Both the position numbers and the translations under genes were made by a program. From NCBI GenBank assembly GCA_916048095.2, contig OU696579.1, positions 1,404,501 through 1,468,500 on the forward strand: a DNA stretch of 64,000 nt. The letters run 5' to 3'. This DNA is from Sacculina carcini. Its lineage: Eukaryota > Arthropoda > Thecostraca > Sacculinidae. Positions 1 through 22,092 of the stretch are shown here, one piece after another; the stretch's first letter is position 1, and each line of letters begins with the position of its first letter. The notes beneath the pieces are model-generated. The model was not told where the DNA came from and searched no databases. It worked only from the letters and a program-made list of their open reading frames with translations.

Positions 1-96
1 GAACTTTCATGCCTTGTGCTTAACTTGCTAGTTTTTTTGGCTGCCATGATATAGATGGCGCTGTGATGGGTTATTCTGTGTTTCATATTAATATAG

Positions 97-827
97 GCGT
101 CGCTGTCATCGGTGCGACGTCAAATGCTCACAATGATAGGCGTTTTGAGCGCAGTGTTTTGGTACACGGACATTTATGATGCCCAATCCGATTGGAGATT
201 ATATAGACTCGGCTCTATCGGCGCTCTGGCCAGCATTGGCTTCACGGCCGCCCCTCTCGTCTCCTTGGTAGCCTTTTAATTAGTATTTTTGTCATTATTA
301 TTAAACAATTGGAAGCTAACCGAAAAAGATTCAGATAGATTAGAAGATTTAGAAAGAGAGTTGGAGAAATGACCATTTCATTCAGCAATATAAACACTAA
401 TAAAACAAAAACAATTAATACAACTATTTAGACAAACACACACTCACGCACAATTCATATTTATACATACATATATGTCAATTTACCAACAATGATTTAT
501 TGCGAATTGCAACCTGCAATACACGTGGAATAGCCAGAACTCAAAAATTAATCATTATTATTTCCTTCATCCACTGTCACTCACATGGATCACGACTGAA
601 CAATAATATATCCTTATTTGAGCTTATATTTTGAGCTAGTATGTAATGTTATATATTAAATATCTACTATATTTGAGGTTTCTTGATTCAGTGATTTTTT
701 ACAACACATTAATATTAACTTGATATGTGTTTATTCCCATTGTTTGTTTTTGTTTAACGTTTATCGCTACAGATACACTTGAATATATCACTATTTTAAC
801 AAATTATGCACAAAATCTGATTAATAA

Positions 828-915
<88 letters not shown>

Positions 916-3712
916 TAAAATATATATATATATATATTATATATATATATATATATTCATAAAAAATATACATATATGACTTATTTTCACACATATATAT
1001 AGCATATACCAAAGTAATCAGTTTATACAAACTCACTGAATATGAAGAGAAGAATACAATATACTTTACAAGAAAAATCACATTTTCGACACATGGTATG
1101 TGTGTATGTGTGTGTGTGTATGTGTGCGTATGTGTGGATGGATGTCAGCGTGAGGTTGTGCGGTCGAAAAGCACCGCCTCGTTGCCGTTTGCAATGATTG
1201 CAGCCACCTTTGTTGTCATGTTGCAATGGTTCCTCTACGGCTGTCTGATCAACGACAAATTCGTACAGGCACGTTACCACTTGTGTTACCACCTGTATTA
1301 CCACCTGTGTTACCACCTATATTACCACCTGTGTTACCACCTATATTACCACCTGTATTACCACCTATATTACCACCTATATTACCACATGTGTTACCAC
1401 CTATATTACCACATGTGTTACCACCTGTATTACCACCTGTATTACCACCTGTGTTACCACCTATGTTACCACCTGTGTTACCACTTGTATTACCACTTGT
1501 TTTACCATCTGTGTTACCACTTGTATTACCACTTGTTTTTCCATCTGTGTTACCACCTGTGTTACCATCTGTGTTACCGTCTGTGTTACCATCTGTGCTA
1601 CCACTTACATTACCACTTGTGTTACCACTTACGTTACCACCTGTATTACCACCTGTGTTCCATCTGTGTTACCACTGGTATTACCACCTGGGTTACCACA
1701 TGTGTTACCACTTGTATTACCACTTGTGTTACCACCTGGGTTACCACTTGTATTACCACCTGTATTACCACCTATATTACCACCTATATTACCACATGTG
1801 TTACCACCTGTGTTACCACCTGTGTTACCACCTGTATTACCACCTATGTTACCACCTATGTCTCCACCTGTGTTACCACTTGTATTACCACTTGTTTTAC
1901 CATCTGTGCTACCACTTACATTACCACTTGTGTTACCACTTACGTTACCACCTGTGTTCCATCTGTGTTACCACTGGTATTACCACCTGGGTTACCACCT
2001 GTGTTACCACTTGTGTTACCACTTGTATTACCACCTGTGTTACCACTTACATTACCACCTGTGTTACCACTTACATTACCACCTGTGTTACCACTTACAT
2101 TACCATCTGGGTTACCATCTGTGCTGTCACTTACATTACCATCTGTTACCACTTGTATTACCATCTGTGTTACCACTTGTATTACCACACTATGTTACCA
2201 TCTGTATACTGTGCTGTTATCACATTTGTTACCACTCGCATTACCTTCTGGGTTACCACTTGAATTACCATGTCTTAACCACCTGCGTTACCACTTGTGG
2301 TACCATGTTGTTGATGCATTTTACCACCTGGTTACAGTGCCGTTACCATGTAGCTACCACGTTGTTTCCCAGCTGCACCGACGTTGTTACCATATTTCAT
2401 TACCACCATTGGTTACCACGCATATTACCATCTTATTGTTGCCTTTTTAATTACCGTCATTTTGTTACCATGTACATTACCATGGTTATGTTATCATGCC
2501 GATTACCATAATTTGTTACCATGTCGATTACCACCTATGCTATTGTCACGTTATAACTTGAACTGGTATCACCAACTTGTTACCACAAATATTACCATTT
2601 CTCCGTCATGTGGTAATGTTTATGTTTTTTAACATATTATTTCGAATATGTTTATACAATAATTTTAACGAAAAACAGTAATTTTTGTGTTTAATAGCAC
2701 CTATTTGGCTTGACCACTGTATATAACCGTATTTTACCATTACCACTCGTGTTACCACTCGATTACCACATTTTTGATGTGGTAAATTATCATCAAACCA
2801 TTGTCAAATTTATTCAGCCGAAATCTTTTGATTTAGTTAAATTTTGCTCTTCTCAAAAAACACAATTTTGTATTGTCTTATTAATCTTGTATAGTGAATT
2901 TGTAACATATGTGTGTGTGTGTATTTGTATGTGTATGTGTGTATTTGTGTATGGTGTGTATGATTGTATTTATTGGGCATGCGAAAATTGCGTGATTGCA
3001 ATTACAATTGTGAATTTGTGAAGAAAAAAATTCAATCAACACACACACACACACACATACACAAGCATACAAACCAACATGCTTCCTTAGCAATATTAAA
3101 AGAGTGTTTTTTTCCAGCTGAATTAATGCGACGTCACTTTTTCAATGCTAATAACAGGTGCCGAATTTGATAGGAACAATTGTCAGTGGTTTCCAACTGT
3201 CTCTGTTTGCCGTATATCCTCGACATTCCAAACTACAGGTACACACACACACACACTCTAACACACACACCCTAACACACACTAACACACTTTTGAATGC
3301 ATAAATATATTTACACGTTGCAAATCTACAAGTATAGAAGCAAATATTCAGAAATGTCAACAACAAAAATTCGTTTGCAGAAATATTATATTTTATTAGA
3401 GAACAGTGGTTATATTTATCAATTATTTATTATTTATTATTAATAATTGATTCATATTAATTGCTTATAACGCATTATTAAACATTAAATATAAATAATA
3501 ATGAATAATTCATTACCTATTAATTAATTGGTTAATTATTTATTATTAGCATTGTATTGGCTATTTTATTAAACTCAAGCTGAACACAAGATATTCACCT
3601 TCAATTGCTCTTCCGGTTTATATTTGATCAAATCTTATAATACTTTAAAACTACATGAATGGATGATAATAGTTTTTTTGTCTGTTTTTATTTTCAGATT
3701 GAAGCTGCATAA
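97..3712 (+). CDS. SLC50A1-like: SWEET sugar transporter, duplicate copy, last four exons (5' end off window)
   Basis: Exons 97-267, 1149-1268, 3158-3238 and 3698-3712 equal exons 4-7 of the complete copy at 6825-16831. They encode the linker helix and the second three-helix bundle of a SWEET transporter, including the LQWFLYG and VPNLIG motifs; the Asn of VPN lines the sugar site in this family. Borders are AG at 95-96, GT at 268, AG at 1147-1148, a GC donor at 1269, AG at 3156-3157, GT at 3239 and AG at 3696-3697, all phase 0. Protein ends IEAA then TAA. No break is seen in these exons, so this may be a working paralogue, but exons 1-3 lie left of base 1 and cannot be judged. Confidence 0.82.
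831..955. repeat. (TA)n microsatellite in SWEET copy 1 intron 4
   Basis: An uninterrupted AT run of about 80 bp is followed by two shorter runs separated by TTCATAAAA. The same place in copy 2 (13857-13940) has a first run about 48 bp shorter, so the tract has changed since the duplication. Confidence 0.9.
1269..2610 (+). repeat. 12-bp minisatellite GTTACCACCTGT in SWEET intron 5, copy 1
   Basis: About 110 degenerate units of (G/A)TTACCAC(C/T)T(G/A)T begin directly after the predicted GC donor at 1269 and fade out by about 2610. Twelve bases equal four codons and the unit has no stop, so all three + frames stay open for hundreds of codons, giving YHLC, LPPV or TTCV repeats. These are not genes. 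Many units contain the E-box CACCTG. Copy 2 carries the same array with three more units. Confidence 0.92.
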
Positions 3713-3786
3713 TAATCAGCTTACTTGCGCAGAAAATTAATTGAGAAATTATTGTTGTTGAATTTCAATTCCCAGGTTACATTTCC

Positions 3787-3875
3787 ACATACTCTAGTGT
3801 GTGTGCGTGTGTGTGAGCGCTTTTTTAAACATTCGGGTGGAAAGCGTGCTTTAAATGTCCTAATTTTATGTAATA
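3787..3875 (+). repeat. L2-like LINE 3'-end relic downstream of SWEET copy 1
   Basis: A TG-rich stretch is followed by gagcgctttttta, cattcgggtgg and aaagcgtgctttaaatgtcc. This is a worn version of the stem and tail seen at 23366-23420 and 43851-43905, where GCGC pairs with GCGC and is followed by TATAAATGTCTTAATGTAATG. Copy 2 has the same relic near 16910-16990, so it predates the duplication. Confidence 0.6.
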
Positions 3876-4005
3876 TCAAGTGATGTGGGTGTCTTTGTTA
3901 TATTTAAATATTGAATCTGTTGTTGGGGATTTGATGGACTTGTGTGTGTGTGTGTTTCTGTGTTTGTTGTTGGGGATTCGATGGAGGTTTTAGCGGGCAA
4001 TAAGC

Positions 4006-4010
<5 letters not shown>

Positions 4011-4046
<36 letters not shown>

Positions 4047-4058
4047 CTCTCTCTCTGA
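4011..4058 (+). repeat. (CT)n microsatellite
   Basis: A TCTCTC run with a short TGTGTG interruption. The copy 2 counterpart at 17129-17150 is shorter and lacks the interruption. Confidence 0.85.
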
Positions 4059-4392
4059 TTGAAGATTATTTGTGTATTTTCTGACATTTATGCAGCCGAC
4101 CAGTGTGCGTGCGTGTGTTCAATGTGATTCCTGTTATTGGCTGAAATCAAATATATTTTTCTTCACTCCGTTGTGTTTGTGTGTGTGTGTTTGTTCGTGT
4201 GTGTTTGTGTGTGTGTGTGCGTATGTGTAATAGTAATGTATTGTCACAAGAAACACAAGAATTAAGCAATATTTATTAAGTGCAGTAGCATAGTCTGTTA
4301 AGACAATTGTTGGCTTTTTAACAGACAAAGAAAAATAACGCATTAGGCGAGAAACTTTGCAAAAAAACCCTTCAAACTATACCATTTACAAG

Positions 4393-4556
4393 TCAATTTT
4401 ACAAAACTGAAAATCAATTTTACAAAAGTGAAAATCTATTTTATAAATGAGAAAATCAATTTTAAACAAGTGAAAATCAATTTTACACTAGTGAAAATCA
4501 ATTTGACAATATTGAAAATTTATTTTACAAAAGTGAAAATCAATTTTACAGAGCAT
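4393..4556 (+). repeat. ~22-bp tandem repeat AAATCAATTTTACAAAAGTG, copy 1 only
   Basis: About seven imperfect units of 22-23 bp. The matching place in copy 2 (after 17465) has unrelated sequence, so the array was either gained here or lost there after the duplication. The following 4557-4900 is AT-rich with a short TTAAG repeat and no gene seen. Confidence 0.85.
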
Positions 4557-4946
4557 TAAATCATTGAAAATGGTTGTAACATATATCAAATTTGAACAAA
4601 AAACAAAATGATTTACAATCATTCTGAGAAATTTTCAGAAAAGATCAGTTATGAATGTTTTTCACATCTGTGATATTAATATGTGAAGGTAGTTGAGAAA
4701 AAATGGTGTATTCAACACACGAGCGTACTTTTAAATGACTTTTTGTGACGCTTGTGTTATATTGGCGCTTTAAGAATACATCTCGTTCATTTCTATAAAT
4801 ATCATTATTAGAATTAATGTCAGTTTGAATATGCTTTGATCTATTTTGCTCGACCAAAATTAACAACTAAGTTTTAAGTTAAGTTAAGTTAAGTTTGTGT
4901 GTGTGTGTGTTTGCCTGTGTAGTTATTTTTTTATATAGTTTCTATC

Positions 4947-5123
4947 CAATGGCGGCGACAAAGGAGTTTGGAGGGGTTTAATCCCCCCAAACATGTGCCA
5001 AACTCTCTGAGCGCCCCAATAATGCTGATCATGAACATTTCAACAGTGCAGTTCATTATGCTTCGCTAAACCCTCGAATCTTTCTCCTTAACCCCACGCT
5101 GTAAAAATCCTGGCGCCGCCACT
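4947..5123. mobile_element. hAT-like MITE, GGCGGCGCCAGG family, copy 1
   Basis: A short element with imperfect terminal inverted repeats: CAATGGCGGCG at the left and CCTGGCGCCGCCACT at the right. Its interior shares the tracts 'gatcatgaacatttc' and 'cttcgctaaaccc' with at least seven other elements in this window. There is no coding capacity. The same insertion is at 17594-17770 in copy 2, so it predates the duplication. CAG...CTG ends fit non-autonomous hAT elements; the superfamily is an inference. Confidence 0.78.
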
Positions 5124-5228
5124 TATTATATTTCTTCATTTTATTTAATAATCACCTTACGCTTATGGGGAACTTCTTGGGGAAGAACGCAATGTCTTTG
5201 CGTGTACGTGTACGTGTATGTTTGTGTG

Positions 5229-5235
5229 TCTATTC

Positions 5236-5294
<59 letters not shown>

Positions 5295-5312
5295 TGTGTG
5301 TGTAATTTGTAA
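5229..5312 (+). repeat. (TG)n microsatellite flanking a LINE insertion
   Basis: A near-pure TG run ends where LINE 3' sequence begins, and TG resumes on the other side of the LINE at about 6147. Confidence 0.9.
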
Positions 5313-6145
5313 TTGTAATTTCAAATGTATTGCCATCATCATCAACAAACATCAGTAACATAGCAGTGGTGAGAGGCATCAATTCGTCGAGCCACAGCTC
5401 CCTGACGAACGAATATCAAATACAATTTTCACATGAAATTATGAACAGTAATGGCAAATTTGGCAAAAATACAAAACGAAGACAAGAATTAAACACTCAT
5501 ATATAGCAAGCTCATAGTTGAAAACACGGTTATACACGACAACGAGAACAGTAACTGCAGGAAGAGTTACAACAAGCTCAAAACCGTACAGACTGCTTGG
5601 TGACTTCAACGTTGGTTTTGCAAAGTCAGGTAATGTTTCTTAATTTTGGTTTTAAATGTAGCATATGAAGTTCTAGTGAGATCGGATTTAAGTTCAATAG
5701 GAAGTTGGTTAAAAATTGCAGGTCCATTGCAAAATATACTGTTTTTGAAAAGAGTTGTTCGAAATCCAGGGCAACTAATATTAACAGCATTACTCCTGGT
5801 TGGACGGTTGCTATTGACAAATTTAAATGCGTCTCCATGTTTCATGTTTTTATAAATGCTAAGAAGTGTATATACTTTGTGAAGATTTTGGAAATTAAGG
5901 AGTTGTGATGTCTTGAGGCATTTTTCAGTCGATTCAAATTTTTTCAAAAAGAAGATACAGCGAAAGAATTTCTTCTGGGACACAGCTATTTTATCAATAA
6001 AAGTTGGCCATGTACTCGCCCAAATTGAAATACAATAGATTAAATGAGAGTGAAAAAGTGTATAATATATTGTAATCATGGATTCAGTAGTGAGATTATG
6101 CCGTATTCTATACATAATCCCTGTTAATTTCGATAATTTAAGACA

Positions 6146-6150
<5 letters not shown>
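5313..6150 (-). mobile_element. 5'-truncated LINE fragment (end of reverse transcriptase, Jockey/CR1/L2-type)
   Basis: Read on the minus strand, about 6146-5606 encodes the C-terminal region after the RT fingers and palm: KLSKLTGIMYRIR, then YYTLFHSHLIYCISIWAST, then FNQLPIELK. This is the usual end of a CR1/L2/Jockey-group ORF2 protein. A 3' region of about 290 bp follows toward 5313 and ends in a short AATTACA-type repeat. The catalytic RT domain is missing. It sits in a (TG)n tract and is absent from copy 2, so it inserted after the duplication or was lost there. Confidence 0.85.
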
Positions 6151-6390
<240 letters not shown>

Positions 6391-6559
6391 TGGGCATTCC
6401 ACATTTGTCTCTTTCATTTTTGGCGCGTCCATGTGCGTTTTGCCAACATCCGTCCATTCTCATTTCCATATACACGTGTGTTTGTGTGTATAAGGTTTAT
6501 AAGAGGATTGCTAAATAAACTGTTGCTGAACTATAACTGAATCGTGGTTGCAGTTTCAA

Positions 6560-6670
6560 TAAACCTTTCCAGGAAGTGCCGGATTATTAGAGCCTGCCGG
6601 ATTATTTTTCAATTCATACCTGAGGGTACCGGATTATTAGAGCCTGTCGGATAAATAGAGCATTTAGGGT
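6560..6670. repeat. Direct repeat 'ccggattattagagcctg' (possible pogo-like relic)
   Basis: The 18-mer 'ccggattattagagcctg' occurs twice, about 50 bp apart (near 6580 and 6628), with a partial third copy. The CCGGATTATTAGAG sense resembles the ends of the pogo-like elements at 33886 and 20067. No full element is visible, and the call is weak. Confidence 0.35.
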
Positions 6671-6824
6671 AATTATGCGGTGTTTTAAATATGTCAAGTG
6701 GGTTTGTTTTCGATGGGTTTGCTACGAACTTTATCAGAATCAATACTTGTCAGTTCACTGCTTCTGTTTCAGATGCTCAACAAGATGGTCTGAAGAGTTC
6801 AAGGCTTCCTAGACAAATTGGAAG

Positions 6825-16831
<10,007 letters not shown>

Positions 16832-17593
16832 TAATCAGCTTACTTGCGCAGAAAATTAATTGAGAAATTATTGTTGTTGAATTTCAATTCCCAGGTTACA
16901 TTTCCACATACTCTAGTGTGTGTGCGTGTGTGTGAGCGCTTTTTTAAACATTCGGGTGGAAAGCGTGCTTTAAATGTCCTAATTTTATGTAATATCAAGT
17001 GATGTGGGTGTCTTTGTTATATTTAAATATTGAATCTGTTGTTGGGGATTTGATGGACTTGTGTGTGTGTGTGTTTCTGTGTTTGTTGTTGGGGATTCGA
17101 TGGAGGTTTTAGCGGGCAATAAGCATAATCTCTCTCTCTCTCTCTCTCTTATTGAAGATTATTTGTGTATTTTCTGACATTTATGCAGCCGACCAGTGTG
17201 CGTGTGTTCAATGTGATTCCTGTTATTGGCTGAAATCAAATATATTTTTCTTCAATCTGATGTGTTTGTGTGTGTGTGTTTGTTCGTGTGTGTTTGTGTG
17301 TGTGTGCGTATGTGTAATATAGTAATGTATTGCCACAAGAAACACAAGAATTATGCAATATTTATCAAGTGCAGTAGCATAGTCATCTGTCAAGACAATT
17401 GTTGGCTTCTCAACAGACAAAGAAAAATAACGCATTATGCGAGAAACTTATCAAAAAAACCTTCAAACTAGTTGAACATGAAAACTTATAACAGTAAAAT
17501 TAAATATCAAAATTTATATACTGAGCAGAAAAATTGACGATAAAATTATGTGTGTTTGCTGTGTAGACATTTTTTATTTATATAGTTTCTATC

Positions 17594-17770
17594 CAATGCC
17601 GGCGCCAAGGAGTTTGGAGGGGCTTAATCCCCCCAACATGTGCCAAACTCCCTCTAAGCCCCCTAATAATGCTGATCATGAACATTTCAACAGTTTAGTT
17701 CCTTATGCTTCGCTAAACCCTCGAATCTTTCTCCTTAACCCCACGCTGGAGAAATCCTGGCGCCGCCACT
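17594..17770. mobile_element. hAT-like MITE, GGCGGCGCCAGG family, copy 2
   Basis: Counterpart of 4947-5123, with CAATGCCGGCGCCAAGG at the left and CCTGGCGCCGCCACTG at the right. Its right end is closer to the family consensus than that of copy 1. Confidence 0.8.
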
Positions 17771-17865
17771 GATTATATTTCTTCATTTTATTTAATAATC
17801 ACCTTACGCTTATGGGGAACTTCTTGGGGAAGAACGCAATGTATTTGCGTGTACGTGTACCTTTG

Positions 17866-18230
17866 TTTGTTTTTGTTTGTCTTGCTTAGGTTTATTGTCA
17901 CTCATACATATATGCACACACATGTGAAAAACAATCGTACAGCACAGTGACAAAGTCCTATAAGCCGAAGCTTCTTTTAGGACTTGTTTAAATCAAATAT
18001 AGTGAGGAACTAAATTAATATAATACAATCACAAGGCAATAAAATCGAATAACAATCAAACATGATATATCATACAACACAAAACAATTTGCAAACGACA
18101 ATTTGCAAACGACAATTTGAAAACAATTCGCAAAACAACAGGAGTGTGAAATAGAGAAAATATATGTTACCTCAAACAAGAGTAATTTCAGAATTTTCAG
18201 TTCTTTGTTCAGTTCTTTCAGTTAATTTAC
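17866..18230. other. Sequence private to duplication copy 2
   Basis: Replaces the (TG)n-LINE-(TG)n block of copy 1. It contains an 'acaatttgcaaacg' tandem of 2-3 units near 18090-18130. No coding potential or named repeat was recognised. Confidence 0.6.
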
Positions 18231-18500
18231 GTGTGTGTGTGTGTCTGTTCGTATGTGTGTGTGTGTGTGTGTGTGTTTTCCTCGTATACACGCATCATTA
18301 CGCGCACACGCATGTACGTGTTTAACTTGTCAACATTTAGCTGTTTACAAGTATTTGTGTGTGTGTGTGTGGGTATGTTGGTGTGTTTGTGTGTGGGCAT
18401 TCCACATTTGTCTCTTTCATTTTTGGCGCGTCCATGTGCGTTCTGCCAACATCCGTCCATTCTCATTTCCATATACTCGTGTGTTTGTGTGTGTGTGTCA

Positions 18501-19179
18501 CATCTTCCCCGCCAACTGTCCAGACTTAGTCGGTTTGCGGTTCGCGTCTAGGAAGTGGTCTGTTTTTATTTTCAACACATGTGTGTGTGTGTGTGTGTGT
18601 GTTTATTCTGGGCGCCTGTAGAAGGTGTCAATATTATCACCGGATGCATAGCTTCTGTGTGCGTGTTTGAAGCCCAATTTTGAGCTGCGATGTAATGGAG
18701 CATTTCATTCATTGTAATTTCATTTACTTTAACAAAACCAGCCAATATTGTTTTTGTGTCTCATTATTTGTGATAGATTTTGAATTTATTACGTATTCTT
18801 ATATAAGTTTTAAAAATACATGCTGAAATTGTATGTATTATTATCTAGAAATACTCCTAGTAATTCTCCACGCGCACATTCGTAGCATTTTCGAAATAAA
18901 TATATTACAAGATTCAGTCGTGATGTTTCTAGTACACATATACATCTGTCTATATTTTCTCCCTAAAATATATAACGGACTGAGTCGGCAGCTTCATTGT
19001 CACATTGTGAATGATTGCATGTCCTTTAATGCGTCTACTGTCATCACATTGTACACGCCAAGGCGCCATTATCCTAGGGGTCTTTCGATTCCCACGACCC
19101 CTGGGATGATCGATCTCACAACTTCTTGCTGTATTCACAGCTCAGTATTTGCCCGATGACAACGAGCTTAGATAAGATC

Positions 19180-19211
<32 letters not shown>

Positions 19212-19223
19212 ATGTATCTGTGC

Positions 19224-19264
<41 letters not shown>

Positions 19265-19810
19265 GAAACGCCAACATAACTTGGTAGGTTATAATTATAA
19301 TTATTATTATTGTTATTATTATTTTACAAGGCATCCATTTACGAAAACTTAATCAGCGGAAGTTTGTGTGCGTTTCCTGAATATTTTCGATATCGATGTA
19401 TATTTTTTAAGTTTTTCTTCCGCAGATCAACTTACATCATTCTACTTATATATATTATATCTAACTAATGTTAAATATCTACGGGAAATAAGAAATTTAG
19501 TAATTATAAATTATATTTCATTGTTTTAGATTATTTCATGAACTTTTAAATTATGTCCATTGTTGATAGTTTTTCCTTGGATATATGTATAAAAAATCCT
19601 ATCATTTATTATCTGTTCGTTTTCGTCTCTTCTTTCATACCTTCGCATCTCGCCGTCAATTGGATCCAATATAAGTTGATTGTTTCAATTGAAACCAACT
19701 GTGGCCAAACACACTAACACACACCAACACACACCAGCACACACACACCAGCACACACACACTAACACACACTAATACACTAACACTCACACACACACAC
19801 TAATACACTA

Positions 19811-19842
<32 letters not shown>

Positions 19843-20066
19843 TAAAACACTAATACACATACACATTAACACACACACACACATACACATTTACACACAC
19901 ATACATACACTAAAACACACTAATACACATACACATTAACACACACACATACATACATTAACACACATACACACACGCATTAACGCACAAATACATTAAC
20001 ACACACACATACACTAAAACACACTAATACACTAACACACACAAAAAACAATTGCTTTTGTATAAA
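18501..20066. other. Gene-free stretch with (TG)n and (CA)n arrays
   Basis: 18501-19165 shows no recognisable exon. 19180-19262 is a (TG)n tract, followed by a short ATT run. 19705-20045 is a degenerate array of CACA with 'ctaatacactaacacac' units. I found no gene on either strand. Confidence 0.7.
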
Positions 20067-20210
20067 CAGTGTACTCCGCGGATTCAAGGGTTGTCGGGAG
20101 AGTAGAGAAAGTTTCTTATATCCGGGGAAAATTACACGTAAAGTATAGAAGACGAGCCAGGAAGAAATACTCTCTTATAACCGGGGTTCTCTTATATCCG
20201 GACTACACTG
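20067..20210. mobile_element. Small pogo-like MITE
   Basis: Ends CAGTGTACTCCGCGG and, inverted, CAGTGTAGTCCGGATAT, with internal copies of 'ttataaccggggt' and 'cttatatccgg'. The CAGTG...TCCGGATA ends resemble pogo/Tc1-mariner MITEs. It is 144 bp with no coding capacity. The TA target site is seen only at the right, so the call is moderate. Confidence 0.5.
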
Positions 20211-21054
20211 TATTTTGCTAATGTAACCATTCGTCTAATATCATGAGGCATTTTCTAGTGGCGCCATCTCGACGTGCATTTCAGAAGTCTCCACGGCGCT
20301 ATCCCTGGTTGCAACTCCAGTATAGTACGGTAGGCTTATCTCGGCGCTTGTGTTTATGCGTGTGTGTGTGTGTGTGTGTGTGCTTAAAGTCACGTAAGCA
20401 TGCCCTCTGTGGGAAGAATTTCGGCTGATATCACTTCTACGGCGGAAAATGATAGAAAACGCGTCAACAGGTATGTGTATGTGTGTGTATGTGTGTGTGT
20501 GTATGTATTGTGTAGGTAAAAATACTCCTTTATTCGAGTCTGTGTGGTCTATTCGGAGAAGAATTAATTTTGTAAGCAAGAAAACTAATATTTGGGCTTG
20601 AAGTTAGTTCGTTCATATTTTTTACCGTTCAAGCCACAAAGATGACTGAATTTAGTTGTCCGACGAACCCAATGACCAATCAAGCTCAAATATTACAATT
20701 TTGTCTCCATTTTTTTGTCGTATTCTATTCTTGGGCTTAGTTTTATTTTCAATTGATATCCAGGCTAGCCAGCTTATGAAAAGTGAGCTTACAATATGAT
20801 CATGTGTGGTTTCAAGTCTTCAATTGCTTCCGATCGCATTACAGCTGATAATTGTTAGATAAATCCTTGTTTTGTGTTCGTTTTGTTCCTAGTTGTGTTT
20901 TATGGAAGAGCAGCTAATTTCAAGCTCTTCTTGAACTTTCAAAAGATATTATTTGTAATCCATTGTTAAATGTCCTTATACTCCTAGATTTCAACACCTT
21001 CACACGCATGCAGTTTTGGATGGCTGTACTTTTTGAAGTTCCGAGGGCATCCAA

Positions 21055-22092
21055 TACATGTGTATGTGTGTATGTGTGTGTGTGTGTGTATGTGCATATG
21101 TATATGTGTGTTTCTGTGTGAATATATATATATATATATATATATATGTGTATGCGTGTGTATGTATTATACATGTGAACGTATGTGTATGTATGTGTGT
21201 ATACGTGTGTTTCGGTGTTAATATATAGGTGTATATGTGTTTGTATATGTGTACTTAATATTTACAACGTGTGAACGTGTTTGTATGTACGTGTATGTGT
21301 ATGCGTGTGTTTCGGTGTGAATATGTATGTGTGTGTGTGTATAAGTGAGTATTAGTGTGAACGTATGTGTATGTATGTATGTGTGTGTGTATGCGTGTGT
21401 TTCGGTGTGAATATGTATGTGTCTGTGTGTATAAGTGTGAATGTATATGTTTGTCAGTATGATTGTATATGTGTATGTCGGTATGTATATGTATATGTAT
21501 GTGTGTGTTAGTGTGAATGTATGTATGTGTGTATGTCAGTATGTGTATTTGTATGCGTGTGTGTATGTCAGTGTGTGTATGTGTATGTATGTGTGTATAT
21601 ATGTGTGTCAGTGTGTGTATGTGTCAGTGTATGTATGTATGTGTATATGTGTGTATTTGTATATTTATGTGTGTGTGTGTCAGTGGGTATGTATGTGTGT
21701 GTATTTATATATGTATGTGTTTTTGTGTGTGTGTCAGTGTGTATGTATGTGTATGTGTGTTTATTTGTATATTTATGTATTTGTGTGTGTGTCAGTGTGT
21801 ATGTATGTGTATGTGTGTGTATTTGTATATTTATGTGTGTGTGTGTGTGTCAGTGGGTATGTATGTGTGTGTATTTATATATTTATGTGTTTGTGTGTGT
21901 GTGTCAGTGTGTATGTATGTGTATGTGTGTGTATTTGTATATTTATGTATTTGTGTGTGTGTCAGTGTGTATGTATGTGTATGTGTGTGTATTTGTATAT
22001 TTATTTTTGTGTGTGTGTCAGTGTGTATGTATGTGTGTGTATTTGTATATTTATGTGTGTGTGTCAGTGTGTATGTGTGTGTGTGTGCGTGT
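21055..22092 (+). repeat. TG-rich higher-order array, left block
   Basis: Begins as irregular TGTGTATG. From about 21590 it settles into units of roughly 60-70 bp built from 'gtgtcagtgtgtatgtatg' and 'tgtatatttatgtgt'. The array stops at a LINE and resumes at 23421. Open frames through it are low-complexity artefacts. Confidence 0.9.

Noticed and set aside
1098-2511. Long open frames (281-450 codons) in three + frames, and the same at 14077-15526
   Set aside because: They are translations of the stop-free 12-bp minisatellite. Only 1149-1268 and 14128-14247 within them are real, as SWEET exon 5.
20243-20428. Short + frame (RRAFQKSPRRYPW...) as a missing basic-region exon of the bHLH gene
   Set aside because: It lacks the ERxR pattern, has no good donor and runs into a TG tract.
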